DNA of 64,000 nucleotides from Bog-532 sp963828445 (lineage in GTDB: Bacteria > Actinomycetota > Actinomycetes > Streptosporangiales > Streptosporangiaceae): positions 401,432 to 465,431 of the forward strand of contig CAWHFP010000040.1 in NCBI GenBank assembly GCA_963828445.1, given 5' to 3'. Within the stretch, counting starts at the first letter, position 1; every line of letters starts with the position of its first letter. Positions 50,168-59,232 of the stretch are shown piece after piece. The notes under the pieces were generated by a model. The model did no database searches and was not told the DNA's origin. It saw only the letters and a program-made list of their open reading frames with translations. A program made the position numbers and the translations under genes.

Positions 50168-51082
50168 GGGTCCGCGGCGAACGGGATGCAGACCGGGAGC
50201 CAGTTGGTCTGGTCGGCCAGGCTGTCCAGCACCGGGTCGCCGGGGGCGACGGTCAGCTCGATCCAGGCCAGCAGGCCGTCGACCGGGCCGGGACGGGTGA
50301 TCTCCAGCCGCAGGGGGCCGCCGCGGTGGCCGGGGCCGGCGGCCCGGGCCCGGCCGAAGCGCAGGTCTTCGAGGACGCCGGTGGTGGAACGCAGCGCGTC
50401 CGGGCCCGCGCCCGCCAGGCACATTCGCACGTCGAACGGGCCGCCCGCGGCGCGGAAGATGCCCTCCAGGTAGGGGGCGAACAGGCCGGCCAGGGCGGGC
50501 TCCCGGTCCGGCGGCCCGCCCAGCAACCCGGCCAGGCTGACCGCGGCCACCCGGGTCCGCACCGCGGCCGGGATGACGTGGGCATCTTCGGTCAGATGCC
50601 GGCTGCTGCGCGTCGGCCAGCACGGCGGCCAGGCCTTCGGCTCCGCCCAGGCAGCCCACGATCTCGGCGATGCCGGCCTGGGCCCGCTCGGGCAGCGTGA
50701 CCTGGGTGGCGTCGCCGGTCATCACCTCGACCGGGGCCGCGGGGTGCCGGGCGGCCGTCCGCCGGGCCTCCCGGGCGCTGTCGGGCAGGACCTCGATCGC
50801 GTACACGCGGCGGGCGCCGGCCGTGGCGGCCACCAGGGTCCACAGCAGGTCAGGGCCGGGCCCGATCTCCAGCACGGCCGCGCCCGGGGCCACGGCCTCG
50901 ATGGCCCGGCGGAACAGCCGGTTACGCTGCTGGTCGGCCCGGATGACCTGGTAGATCAGCTCATCGTAGACCGGGTACTCGCCCACCGACGGGCACAGGT
51001 AGACCGCACCGGGATCCGGTTCGGTGCCCCGGACCCGCAACTGGACGGACCAGTCCCCGGCCCGCAGGGTCCGCCAGGTCAT
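49954..51082 (-). pseudogene. SAM-dependent methyltransferase, one-base frameshift
   Basis: N-terminal part from ATG 51082: YLCPSVGEYPVYDELIY, then SAM motif AVLEIGPGPDLLWTLVAATAGARRVYAIEVLPDS, like class I protein-arginine-type methyltransferases. The frame breaks near 50610; the continuation RHLTEDAHVIPAAVRTRVA, FDVRMCLAG, WIELTVAPGD, IPVHAESRFSGGPF is one base off, ending at 49954. Past that stop another frame stays protein-like to a TAA at 49778-49780 (ending AEACLAWLGKHEL), so a second indel may hide the real end. GGGAGTGGGGGG lies before ATG 51082. Confidence 0.75.
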
Positions 51083-51102
51083 GCCCCCCACTCCCGGTGG
51101 CC

Positions 51103-52074
51103 TCAGGCCGAGGTAGCGGCCACACCCCAGGTGTGCGCGACGCTCTCCCCGGGGGCCAGCACGATCAGGTCGTCCCCGCTGACCAGCGCGTTCGGCGGGC
51201 AGGTCATGGGCTCGACGGCGACGGCCCGGCGGTGCCGCTCACCGTGCAGGGTGTCGCTGGTGAACACCTGGAGCCAGCCGTAGCCGGGTCCCGCCCACAG
51301 GCTCACCTGGCGGCCACCGGACCGCACGTGGGCCCAGACCCGGCCGTCCGCGGCCCGGTTCAGCCCGGTCAGGGCGTGGTCCAGCACGGTGTCGCCGATC
51401 GGGTGCCCGTCCCGGAAGTCCACCGGCGTGCCGTCGATGTCTTCGGCCGGCCCGGCCGGGATCCCGCGCTCGTCCAGGGGCAGCCAGCGGGCCGCGGGCA
51501 GCTCCAGCTCCCACTCGTCCAGCGCCGCCGGGCCCGCGGTGAAGTACGGGTGCTGGCCCGTGCCGTACGGGGCGGGGCGGCTGCCGCGGTTGGTGGCCGA
51601 CACGGTGACCTGCAGTCCCTCCCCGGCGGTGAGCTCGTACTCGGTGTCGATCTGGACGCTGAACGGATACCCGGTGTAGCCGTGGGGCAGGTGCCGCAGC
51701 AGCACCCGGCTGGGCTCGCGGTGCATCGGCTCCCAGGCCGCCCACCGGGTCAGCCCGTGGATGGCGTTGCCGTTCTTGGGCTCGCTCAGGTCCAGCTGGT
51801 AGGCGGCACCCTCGAACTCGTAACGGCCGTGGTCGACCCGGTTCGGCCACGGGGCCAGCAGCTGCCCGGCCGCCCCCGGGGGCAGCTCGTCCGGTTCATA
51901 CCCGTACACCACCGGCTGGCCGGCGTAGCTGAGCTCGCGCAGCCCGGCGCCGAGCCCGGTGACCACCGCGTGGTAGTCGCCGGCCGTCAGCTCGTACTGC
52001 TCGCCGGTGACCAGGACCGGTGACGGCTGACTGGTGCCGGGGGCGAGGCCTGATTCCGCGGAACGAGAGGTCAT
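51103..52074 (-). CDS. Aldose 1-epimerase (mutarotase) family protein
   Basis: 323 residues: YHAVVTGLGAGLRELSYAGQPVVYGY, LAPWPNRVDHGRYEF, NAIHGLTRWAAWEP with the first catalytic His, YGTGQHPYFTAG with the second, and RRAVAVEPMTCPPNAL with the catalytic Glu. It interconverts sugar anomers. Start ATG 52074, ATG 52083 also possible. A sugar role would fit the xylose genes, but it is 38 kb away from them. Confidence 0.9.
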   Translation of the reverse strand: MTSRSAESGLAPGTSQPSPVLVTGEQYELTAGDYHAVVTGLGAGLRELSYAGQPVVYGYEPDELPPGAAGQLLAPWPNRVDHGRYEFEGAAYQLDLSEPKNGNAIHGLTRWAAWEPMHREPSRVLLRHLPHGYTGYPFSVQIDTEYELTAGEGLQVTVSATNRGSRPAPYGTGQHPYFTAGPAALDEWELELPAARWLPLDERGIPAGPAEDIDGTPVDFRDGHPIGDTVLDHALTGLNRAADGRVWAHVRSGGRQVSLWAGPGYGWLQVFTSDTLHGERHRRAVAVEPMTCPPNALVSGDDLIVLAPGESVAHTWGVAATSA

Positions 52075-52135
52075 GCCAGCCATCCTGGCAGTGATCACCG
52101 GTGCCGCGCGATCCAGGGTCACCCGCGGCGGCCAG

Positions 52136-53089
52136 CTAGGGAACGCTGAGCGCGAGGGCCGCGGCGCAGCCGGCCATCAGACCCCAGGTCAGCTCGGCCC
52201 CGCTGGCCTGGCCGGCCGCCAGCAGACGGCGGGCGGCGGGCTCGACCGGTTCCTGGCCGGCGATGCCGCGCAGTACCGCCGCCACCTCCTCCGCGGCCTG
52301 GCCGCGGGCGGCGCAGTGCAGCAACGCGGCGGCCAGCGGCGTGGTCCGCTGGTCCGCGTAGCCGGTGACGGCCGCACCCAGCCAGTCGGCCAGCCACACC
52401 GGCCGGGTCCCGCCCGCGGTGGCCCCGCCCAGCAGGCGCAGGGCCAGCAGCAGCCCGCACAGCATGCTGTCGCCGCTGGGCACCAGGCCTGGGCCCAGGC
52501 CGACCAGGCCTTCGGCCAGTTCCACCGCGCCGGCCAGGTCGCCGGCCGAGCAGCAGGCGGCCAGCGCGGCCGGGCTGTCCTGGCCTTCAAGCCCAGGCCG
52601 GATGGCGGCCGCGGCGAACACCCGGGCCAGCGTGGTCACGCCGTGGTCCAGCCGGGCCCGGGACAGCGGCCCGAACACCGGGCACGGATCCCACCAGCGG
52701 CGCACCTGGACCTCCAGGCCACCCGCGAGCACCCGTTCGTTGCCGGCCCAGGCGTCGTCGCCCGGTTCGCTGCGCGGCTCGTCCGGCGGTTCGAGCGTGC
52801 TGATCTTCAGCGTGACCGCGTTGGGCGGGCAGACCGCCCCGGCCGCGGTCAGGGCGATCACTCCGGCCGCACCGAAGTCCAGGTACACGACGTCGGGGGT
52901 GGCGGCCAGCACGCGTCCGGCCCGCAGCGGCCCGCGCAGCACGTTGAGCAGGGCCAGGCTGGCCACGCCCGGGACGATTCGCTGCGCCGGGGGCGGGATG
53001 GTCGCGGGCGGGCCCGCCGGTGGGGACGCGGGGCGCCCGCCGGGTGCGGGGCGGGTTCGCCCGCTCGTCCTGCGCGGCACGGCACTCAC
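52136..53089 (-). CDS. DUF2877 domain protein
   Basis: About 317 residues from GTG 53089, after a Pro/Arg-rich disordered leader. Family signature LVGLGPGLVPSGDSMLCGLLLALRLLG, with VYLDFGAAGVIALTAAGAVCPPNAVTL and PVFGPLSRARLDHGVTTLARVF before it. DUF2877 proteins often sit with purine or allantoin-type degradation genes; none are here. No ribosome-binding site is visible; the true start may be further in, near the segment IVPGVASLALLNVL. Confidence 0.75.
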   Translation of the reverse strand: MSAVPRRTSGRTRPAPGGRPASPPAGPPATIPPPAQRIVPGVASLALLNVLRGPLRAGRVLAATPDVVYLDFGAAGVIALTAAGAVCPPNAVTLKISTLEPPDEPRSEPGDDAWAGNERVLAGGLEVQVRRWWDPCPVFGPLSRARLDHGVTTLARVFAAAAIRPGLEGQDSPAALAACCSAGDLAGAVELAEGLVGLGPGLVPSGDSMLCGLLLALRLLGGATAGGTRPVWLADWLGAAVTGYADQRTTPLAAALLHCAARGQAAEEVAAVLRGIAGQEPVEPAARRLLAAGQASGAELTWGLMAGCAAALALSVP

Positions 53090-53263
53090 GGTACCCCGGG
53101 CCCGGGGGACCCGGGGACCACAGGGTAATGGCACAAAGGCCGGACAATAGCGGAATCGAATTGCCGGACGACGGCATTCGGCCAGGAAAGGGCGTGGCCG
53201 TCAGCCCCGTGACAACCCGGCCGGGACTGGCGTATCGCAAACAATGGCGCGAAGGCCGGCGGT

Positions 53264-53292
53264 AAAAGAGAAAAGCGCCCCGGTGAGGGCGC
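53264..53292 (-). terminator. Strong intrinsic terminator, minus strand
   Basis: Read leftward, GCGCCC-TCACCG-GGGCGC (arms 53287-53292 and 53275-53280) is followed by TTTTCTCTTTT. This is the most canonical Rho-independent terminator in the window, yet no protein gene ends just before it on that strand; the nearest is 350 bases upstream. Confidence 0.75.
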
Positions 53293-53490
53293 TGGGCGGT
53301 CCGGTCGCAGCCGCATTTCCGGCGCGGTGCTGCGGGCCAGTAACGAACTTCTCGGCCGATGAGCCGCTGGTGAGAGCGACGCGGTGAGGTTGAGGGCCGA
53401 CGGGGCTGCTTGGGGAGCGGGGGACCGTCAGCCCCGCCGGCTATTGAACCCTAGCCCGTTGCTCACCGCTGGCGGGGCCTTTTGTAAAAG
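53264..53490 (-). ncRNA. Structured RNA candidate with C-rich-loop hairpin (6C-like)
   Basis: On the minus strand a 13-base stem (53429-53441 with 53396-53408, one G-U pair) carries a 20-base loop containing CCCCCGCTCCCC. The stretch is closed by the canonical terminator at 53264-53292. Hairpins with six or more C in the loop define the actinobacterial 6C RNA; I see one such loop clearly and cannot confirm the second. No reading frame fits. The plus strand could also be transcribed, since GGCGGGGC-CTTTTG (53471-53485) forms a terminator in that direction. Confidence 0.45.
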
Positions 53491-53525
53491 AGCTGGGACG
53501 TCGTAAGAGTTCTGAAATAGTTGCG

Positions 53526-53561
53526 CTCAGTGATCAGCGTGAGTGTTTTGCGGTCACTGAG
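53526..53561. repeat. Inverted repeat CTCAGTGA / TCACTGAG
   Basis: Perfect 8-base arms at 53526-53533 and 53554-53561 with a 20-base spacer, in an A/T-richer stretch between the RNA candidate and the unknown gene ending at 53644. It may be an operator or part of the RNA promoter region. Confidence 0.5.
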
Positions 53562-53643
53562 TCATCGCTGACAGGTGGGACAGCAGAGATAACACTTTTT
53601 TGCCGATGACTTTGCGGCGAGCGGCCGGCCGCGGCCGCCTGTG

Positions 53644-55441
53644 TCAGCTCTTGGGGCCGAGCTGGCCGTTGCGGATGGCGTCGGCCGCGAGCACGCCGAA
53701 CAGGTAGAAGTAGGCGGCTTCCTCATCCTCGAAGAACCGGACTTCGTGCCGTGACTGATCCGCCGCGCTGAACACCTCGTAGCCGCCGCGGGCGCGAATC
53801 AGGCACATGGCCCCGTCGACCTCCTGGTCGACCGCGTAGGACGACTGCGGGATGGCGGCCAGGTCGAGCAGCTGGGAGAAGATGGCCTGGGTGGTCACCC
53901 GCGGCTTGCGGGCCGCCCGCCGGCCCACGTACCGGCTGCCGCCGGCCGTCCCGGACGGGGTCCCCGGCGTGGTCGCCGGGCCGGGCGTGGCCGGTGCGGT
54001 CACGTCGCTGGTGGTCGGCGCGGCGTAGGCGCCGGTGATGGCGGCGGCCTGGCGGGCCAGGGGCGGGTCGTCGTAGCGCGGGGCCGGAGCACTGGGCGCC
54101 AGGCCCGGAGCCTGCGCCGCACCCGGGGCCACGCCGGGGGCGGGGGCCGGGTCCGGGCGATTCCAGCGGCTGGTGTCCTCGGGGAACGGGGAACCGTGCC
54201 AGACCGCGGCCGCGTCCGGGGTCGGCGGCGGGTAGGCCGGCCGGGCCGCCTCCGGAAGCTCCCAGGCCGGAGTGGGCTGGGTGCCGGCGGCCGGGGCCGG
54301 GGCGACCGTTCCAGCTGGGCCCGTCGTGCTCCCACTCGCCCGAGGCGACCGGGCTCCAGGCCAGGGTGTCCTGCGGATCCCACCGGCCCGGGTCGGTCGC
54401 GGTGGCGTCGGGGCTGGCCCAGGCACCGGTGCCGATCCCGGGGTCGGTCACGTCGCCCGAGTTCCAGCTGCCGGTCGAAGGCCCGGTGAATGGCCCGGTC
54501 GCCGGGCCGCTCGCGGCCCCGGCCGGGGCCGCGTCGCGGCGGTCCCAGCTGGCGGCGGAGCGGCTGGCGTCCCAGCCGGGGGTACCCCAGCGCTGCTGGT
54601 CGCCCCAGTGGCCGGACCCGTTGCTGGCCGCGGCCCGATCCCGGACGGCAGCCTGTTCCCGGGCGGCGGCCCGCTCCACCTCGCGGGGATCCCAGGAGCC
54701 GGTGTCCGGCGCCTGCCAGCCGCCGGTATCCCGGGCCTGCCAGCCGCCGCGGGCCCGCGGGAACGGGCCCCCCGGCTCCCTGGTGTCCGGCGGGTCGCCG
54801 ATCGCGGCCCAGGTTCCGGTGTCCCGGGGGTCCTGGGCCTGCGCGTCGTGCCCGTCCCCGCCGACGGCTCCGGGCCCGCCGGGCAGGCGCGGGTCCGCGG
54901 CCCAGGACGGGCCGGTGTCGATGAGCCCGTGCGGGCCCACCGCCCGCAGCGGCCCGGTGTCGGGAGCGGGCTGGCGCTGCTCGCGGGGAGTGTGAGCCCA
55001 GGTGGGCAGGGCCCGGTGGTCCCAGCCCGGGCTGTGGCCGTTGCGGGCGGGAACGGCCAGCTCGTACTCGCCCCGCTCCTCACGCAGGTCGTCGATGTCC
55101 TGACGGGGGACCACGACCTCGAACACGCCCCGGTCCACCTCCCAGAACCCCAGCCGGCGGGCCAGGTAGAGGTCCCGGCCCAGGTAGGCGATGTGCATCC
55201 GGTCGCCCAGGTCATCGAGGACCATGCAGTGCTCGCCCCGGTAGCGGCCGACCGGCCGGGCCTCCCACAAGGCGTCGATGTCGTCGACCCGGACGGTCTT
55301 GCGCCAGTGGTTGGACGAGGAGCGAAAGCCCAGTTCCGCTGGCGGCGGCCCGGCCGCGAACAGGGTGACCTCATCGTCGGTCGGTCCCACCCCCGCCTGG
55401 TACGACGCACCCTGGAAGCTCGCCATGAGCCGGTACCGCAT
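53644..55441 (-). pseudogene. Unknown two-ended protein with Trp/Asp/Pro-rich linker, one-base frameshift
   Basis: 598 residues when one base near 54305-54315 is removed. The N-terminal 140 residues are a compact domain (MRYRLMASFQGASYQAGVG, ALWEARPVGRYRGEHCMVLDDL, IAYLGRDLYLARRLGFWEVDRGVFEVVV). The middle is a disordered linker with repeated DTG-x-W words (RDTGTWAAI, RDTGGWQAPDTGSWDP). The C-terminal 90 residues are a second conserved-looking domain (TTQAIFSQLLDLAAIPQSSYAVDQEVDGAMCLIRARGG, FFEDEEAAYFYLFGVLAADAI). I do not recognise the family. It follows the 55445 gene by 3 bases. Confidence 0.65.
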
Positions 55442-55444
55442 GCC

Positions 55445-55912
55445 TCAGGCCTCCCTCGTCGGCCGCCGCCAGACCAGGCCGTCGTACCTGGCGACCAGGT
55501 CATCGCCGCGCGTGGTGAGCCGGGAAATCGAGGCTCCCACCGGGATCGGCATGGGATCGGTGTAGAACTCGGGCACCGCCAGCCCGGAGGCCACGACGTA
55601 GGTGTCCATTTCCCGGGCCATCCAGGCCAGAAAATAGATCTCGCGCACGTCCGCGGTGAACTCCGATCCGTCGTAGCCGAGCCCGAGCGCGGCAAAGGCC
55701 TCGGCCGGATCGCGGAAGGCCACGTCCGGGGCGCGGTAGACGAAACCGGCGATGATGGCCCGCTGGCCGTTCAGGTACGGCCCGACCAGGCGGGGCGGGA
55801 TCACCTTCCGCATCGGCGTGCCCGGCTCGATACGCAGTCCGGCGGGCCCGGTCCGGGTCACCATGTAACCGCGAACCTCACCTGGAGCCCCTCTCCGCAT
55901 GCCCTGACTCAC
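55445..55912 (-). CDS. Unknown protein paired with the 53.6 kb gene
   Basis: 155 residues: GLRIEPGTPMRKVIPPRLVGPYLNGQRAIIAGFVYRAPDVAFRD, YDGSEFTADVREIYFLAWMAREMDTYVVASGLAVPEFYTDPMPIPVG. It has no membrane helix. The stop is 3 bases before the next start on the same strand, so both are one operon. The combination of a small domain gene and a larger domain-linker-domain partner is unfamiliar to me. Start ATG 55912 or an internal ATG 55864 (MVTRTG). Confidence 0.7.
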   Translation of the reverse strand: MSQGMRRGAPGEVRGYMVTRTGPAGLRIEPGTPMRKVIPPRLVGPYLNGQRAIIAGFVYRAPDVAFRDPAEAFAALGLGYDGSEFTADVREIYFLAWMAREMDTYVVASGLAVPEFYTDPMPIPVGASISRLTTRGDDLVARYDGLVWRRPTREA

Positions 55913-56301
55913 GTGTCCTGATTTACCGGCCCGGGTATACCAGTTCAGCTCACCAGCTCAGGCCGGTCGGCCCTGACTGATTCCCGGCGAATCGGCGGGG
56001 AAAGAAACTCTTCCCTAGCTGCAGCGCTACACCGTTCACGAGAGTCCCATATCCCTAATGCGCTCTCAACTGATTCAGCCAATCACGTGGCCCTGCGGCT
56101 GGTCAGGCCGATATTTGCCATACTTCAATCACCTAGAGAAGTCAATCAGTTACGGTAAGCTATATAATGGCCAGACCTTTTCCGGGTTGAGCGCCCGCTT
56201 ATCTGACGGCACCCGGCCCGCGCAAAGTCCCGCTCAAAGTCCCGGCCGAACTTCCGGTCGTGGTCCCGCCATAGTAATGATCTTGTGATAGGCGAACCGG
56301 G
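55913..56301. promoter_or_regulatory. A/T-rich intergenic region with a perfect TATAAT box
   Basis: This 390-base gap is far richer in A/T than its surroundings, most strongly at 56040-56170. A perfect TATAAT lies at 56163-56168 on the plus strand, rare in such a genome; no equally good -35 is visible (GTCAAT near 56141). The word CAATCA recurs three times (near 56090, 56127, 56143). It separates the divergent unknown pair and sseB. A 76-codon open frame (56058-56288) has no ribosome-binding site and is not called. Confidence 0.5.
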
Positions 56302-56391
56302 ATGGCCGAATTCCCGCGCGCGCCGGCTCCCGCCGATGGCCTTGAGGCTCAGCCGGGCGGCGCGGCCGGCGGGCAGCGTAGGGTCGGACCC

Positions 56392-57174
56392 GTGGCTGGG
56401 CTGAATCCCGGGGGCCAGCGGCCCGCCGGTGACGACGGGAGCGCGGATCCGCGCCTGGCGGCCGCGCTGGCGCACTACGCGGCGGGCCAGGAATCCGAAC
56501 GGGCCATGCTGACCGTGCTGACCGGGTCCCGGCTGCTGGTCCCGCTGGTGGAGCGGCCCAGCGACGGCCCAGCACCGGACGGCCACGCACCGGAGGCCGA
56601 GGCCGTCGCTGGGGACGCGGGCTGCGACCACGGCCTGGCCCGGGAGATGGCGTTCCCCACCCTGATCGGGCGGGACGGGCGGCCCGCGCTGCTGGCCTTC
56701 ACCAGCCTGGCCGCGCTGATGAGCTGGCGGCCGGAGGCCCGGCCGGTGCCCACCCCGGCCATCGAGGTGTGGGGCTCGGCCACCGGCAGTCAGTGTGCCG
56801 TGGTCATCGACGTGGCCGGGCCGGTGCCGGTGGCGGTGGACGGGGCCCGGCTGGCCGCGCTGGCCGCGGGTCAGCCACCGCCCGAACCGCACACCGACCC
56901 GGACGTCCGGGCCGACGTGGCCGCGGCCCTGACCCAAGCCGGCCTGCCCGCCATCGCCGGCGCGGAGCTGGCCGCGGGCCAGGACGGCGCCGATCTGACC
57001 GTCCGGCTGCTGGTCAAGCCCACCCCCCGCCCGAGCCAGCCCGGCCCCAGCCAGCCCGGCCCGAGCCAGCAGGTCCAGCAGGCGGCCGAGGCCATCGCGG
57101 CCCGGCTGGGCGGCCGCCTCCGGCGCGGCATCGCGTTCTCGGCCGCCGCCCCCGCCGCGCGCCCGCGCGGGTGA
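56392..57174 (+). CDS. SseB-family protein
   Basis: 260 residues from GTG 56392. The core reads LAAALAHYAAGQESERAMLTVLTGSRLLVPLVE, EMAFPTLIGRDGRPALLAFTSLAALMSWRPEARPVPTP and VVIDVAGPVPVAVDGARLAALAAG, standard for the actinobacterial SseB domain; the C-terminal 70 residues are a second, weakly conserved domain with a PSQPGPSQPGP linker. TAGGGT lies exactly 7 bases before GTG 56392, so a leaderless start there is preferred to ATG 56302. Function unknown. Confidence 0.85.
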   Translation: MAGLNPGGQRPAGDDGSADPRLAAALAHYAAGQESERAMLTVLTGSRLLVPLVERPSDGPAPDGHAPEAEAVAGDAGCDHGLAREMAFPTLIGRDGRPALLAFTSLAALMSWRPEARPVPTPAIEVWGSATGSQCAVVIDVAGPVPVAVDGARLAALAAGQPPPEPHTDPDVRADVAAALTQAGLPAIAGAELAAGQDGADLTVRLLVKPTPRPSQPGPSQPGPSQQVQQAAEAIAARLGGRLRRGIAFSAAAPAARPRG

Positions 57175-57181
57175 GCCACCG

Positions 57182-57964
57182 ATGATCTCCTGGGTGCCCG
57201 CGGCCGTGGCCGGGGCGGCCGGCCTGCTGGCCGGGGACTACGCCACCGTGCTGATCGAGCGGGCCCCGGCCGCCCGCACGGTGTCCGGCTCGCTCCATGA
57301 GCTGCGGCGGCACCCGGCCGGGGAATGCCCGCGCTGCGCGGCCCGGCTGCGGGCCGCGGACCTGATCCCGCTGGCCGCCTGGGCCCGGACCGGCGGAACC
57401 TGCCGGTACTGCGGGGCCGGCTTCGGCGCCTGGCACCCGGCGGCCGAAATCCTCACCGCGGTCACGTTCGCGCTGCTCGGGCTGGGGTTCGGGGCCAGCC
57501 CGGTGCTGCCCGCATTCTGCTTCCTGGCCCTGGTCTCGGTGGCGCTGACCTTCATCGACGTGGCCCACCAGCGGCTGCCCGACCTGCTCACCCTGCCCGC
57601 CTACCCGGTGGCGATCGTGGCCCTGGTCGCCGCCACCCCGTTCGTGCCCCACGGCCCCAGCCACCTGGTCCACGCGGTCATCGGGCTGGCCGCGGCGCTG
57701 GCCTTCTACCTGATCCTGGCCCTGATCTACCCGGCCGGTATCGGCTGGGGCGACGTCAAGCTGTCCGGGTTGCTGGGCCTGTACCTGGGCTGGGTCGGGC
57801 CGGACGCACTGGTCCTCGGGCTGGCGGCCGGGTTCGTGCTGGCCGCCGTGGTCGGCCTGGCCCTGATCGTGGCGGGCAAGGCCACCCGCCGGTCGCAGAT
57901 CGCGTTCGGGCCGTTCATGGTGGCGGGCGCGCTGGGCACCATCATCGTGGCCGGTCTTGCCTGA
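57182..57964 (+). CDS. pilD: Prepilin peptidase (A24 family)
   Basis: 260 residues, about eight transmembrane helices. The cytoplasmic zinc lobe has CPRC and CRYC; catalytic aspartates lie in FIDVAHQRLPD and GWGDVKLSGLLGLYLG, the standard GxGD site, so the enzyme is complete. It cleaves and may methylate type IV prepilin or Flp-like leaders. Starts 8 bases after sseB. In this phylum a prepilin peptidase just before aroC is a common arrangement. Confidence 0.92.
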   Translation: MISWVPAAVAGAAGLLAGDYATVLIERAPAARTVSGSLHELRRHPAGECPRCAARLRAADLIPLAAWARTGGTCRYCGAGFGAWHPAAEILTAVTFALLGLGFGASPVLPAFCFLALVSVALTFIDVAHQRLPDLLTLPAYPVAIVALVAATPFVPHGPSHLVHAVIGLAAALAFYLILALIYPAGIGWGDVKLSGLLGLYLGWVGPDALVLGLAAGFVLAAVVGLALIVAGKATRRSQIAFGPFMVAGALGTIIVAGLA

Positions 57965-58001
57965 CGGTTTATCTCATGGGGGACCTCACTAGGATCGGAC
58001 C

Positions 58002-59180
58002 ATGCTGCGCTGGCTTACGGCAGGTGAGTCGCACGGTCGTGCGCTCGTGGCCATCTGTGAGGGAATGCCCGCCGGAGTGCGGGTCAGCACCGAGGACGTC
58101 GCGGCCGCCCTGGCCCGGCGCCGGGCCGGGTACGGCCGCGGCGCACGGATGAAGTTCGAGCAGGACGAGGTCGAACTGACCGGCGGGGTCCGGCACGGGA
58201 CCACCCTGGGCGGCCCGGTCGCGATCCGGATCGGCAACACCGAGTGGCCCAAGTGGGAGACGGTGATGGCCCCGGACCCGGTGGACCCCGGCGTCCTGGC
58301 CGAGCAGGCCCGGAACGCTCCGCTGACCCGGCCCCGGCCCGGTCACGCCGACCTGGCCGGCATGCAGAAGTACGGTCACGAGGACGCCCGCCCGATCCTG
58401 GAGCGGGCCAGCGCGCGGGAGACCGCGGCCCGGGTCGCGCTGGGCGAGGTGGCCCGGCAGTTCCTCCGCCAGGCGCTCGGCGTCGAGGTGCTCAGCCACG
58501 TGGTGGCGCTGGGCCCGGTCAGCGCCCCGGACGGGCTGCTGCCCGCCCCCGAAGACGCGGCTCGCATCGACGCCGACCCGGTGCGCTGCGCCGACGCCAA
58601 GACCAGCCAGGCCATGGTGGAAGAGATCGACCAGGTGCGCAAGGACGGCGACACCCTGGGCGGGGTGGTCGAGGTGGTGGTCTACGGCCTGCCGCCCGGC
58701 CTGGGCAGCTTCACGCACTGGGACCGGCGGCTGGACGCCCGGCTGGCTGGTGCGCTCATGGGCATCCAGGCCATGAAGGGCGTGGAGATCGGGGACGGCT
58801 TCACCACCGCGCGCCGCCGTGGCTCTCAGGCCCACGACGAGATCGAGATCGGCCCGGACGGTGTGCGCCGCCGCACCAACCGGGCCGGCGGCCTCGAGGG
58901 CGGCATGACCAACGGTGAGGTGCTGCGGGTCCGGGCGGCCATGAAACCGATCTCCACCGTGCCCCGGGCCCTGGCCACCATCGACGTGGCCACCGGGGAG
59001 GCGGCCAAGGCCATCAACCAGCGCAGCGACGCGACCGCGGTGCCGGCCTCCGGGGTGGTGGCCGAGGCCATGGTGGCGCTGGTGCTGGCCGACGCGGTGA
59101 CCGAGAAGTTCGGCGGGGACTCGGTGGCCGAGATCCAGCGCAACGCCGACTCCTACCTGAAGTCGCTGGTGATCACGTGA
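58002..59180 (+). CDS. aroC: Chorismate synthase
   Basis: 392 residues. MLRWLTAGESHGRALVAICEGMPAG, RRAGYGRGARMKFEQDEVEL, GHADLAGMQKYG, RASARETAARVALGEVARQFL and NRAGGLEGGMTNGEVL are all present, covering the FMN and EPSP sites. It makes chorismate by trans-elimination of phosphate, needing reduced FMN. TAGGAT lies 6 bases before ATG 58002 (leaderless). It heads aroC-aroK-aroB-aroQ-aroK. Its TGA overlaps GTG 59177. Confidence 0.96.
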   Translation: MLRWLTAGESHGRALVAICEGMPAGVRVSTEDVAAALARRRAGYGRGARMKFEQDEVELTGGVRHGTTLGGPVAIRIGNTEWPKWETVMAPDPVDPGVLAEQARNAPLTRPRPGHADLAGMQKYGHEDARPILERASARETAARVALGEVARQFLRQALGVEVLSHVVALGPVSAPDGLLPAPEDAARIDADPVRCADAKTSQAMVEEIDQVRKDGDTLGGVVEVVVYGLPPGLGSFTHWDRRLDARLAGALMGIQAMKGVEIGDGFTTARRRGSQAHDEIEIGPDGVRRRTNRAGGLEGGMTNGEVLRVRAAMKPISTVPRALATIDVATGEAAKAINQRSDATAVPASGVVAEAMVALVLADAVTEKFGGDSVAEIQRNADSYLKSLVIT

Positions 59181-59232
59181 GCGCGGCCCCACCGGCCCCG
59201 GCGGGACCGCCGGCCCGCCGGGACCGCCGCTG

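Noticed and set aside
53264..53490. ydaO/c-di-AMP riboswitch reading of the GGGGGACC word on the plus strand
   Set aside because: The other conserved blocks of that riboswitch are missing and no plus-strand gene follows.
56058..56288. 76-codon plus-strand open frame in the A/T-rich gap before sseB
   Set aside because: It lacks a ribosome-binding site and a leaderless hexamer, its second half is out-of-frame-like Pro/Gly/Arg sequence, and it spans the promoter candidate.
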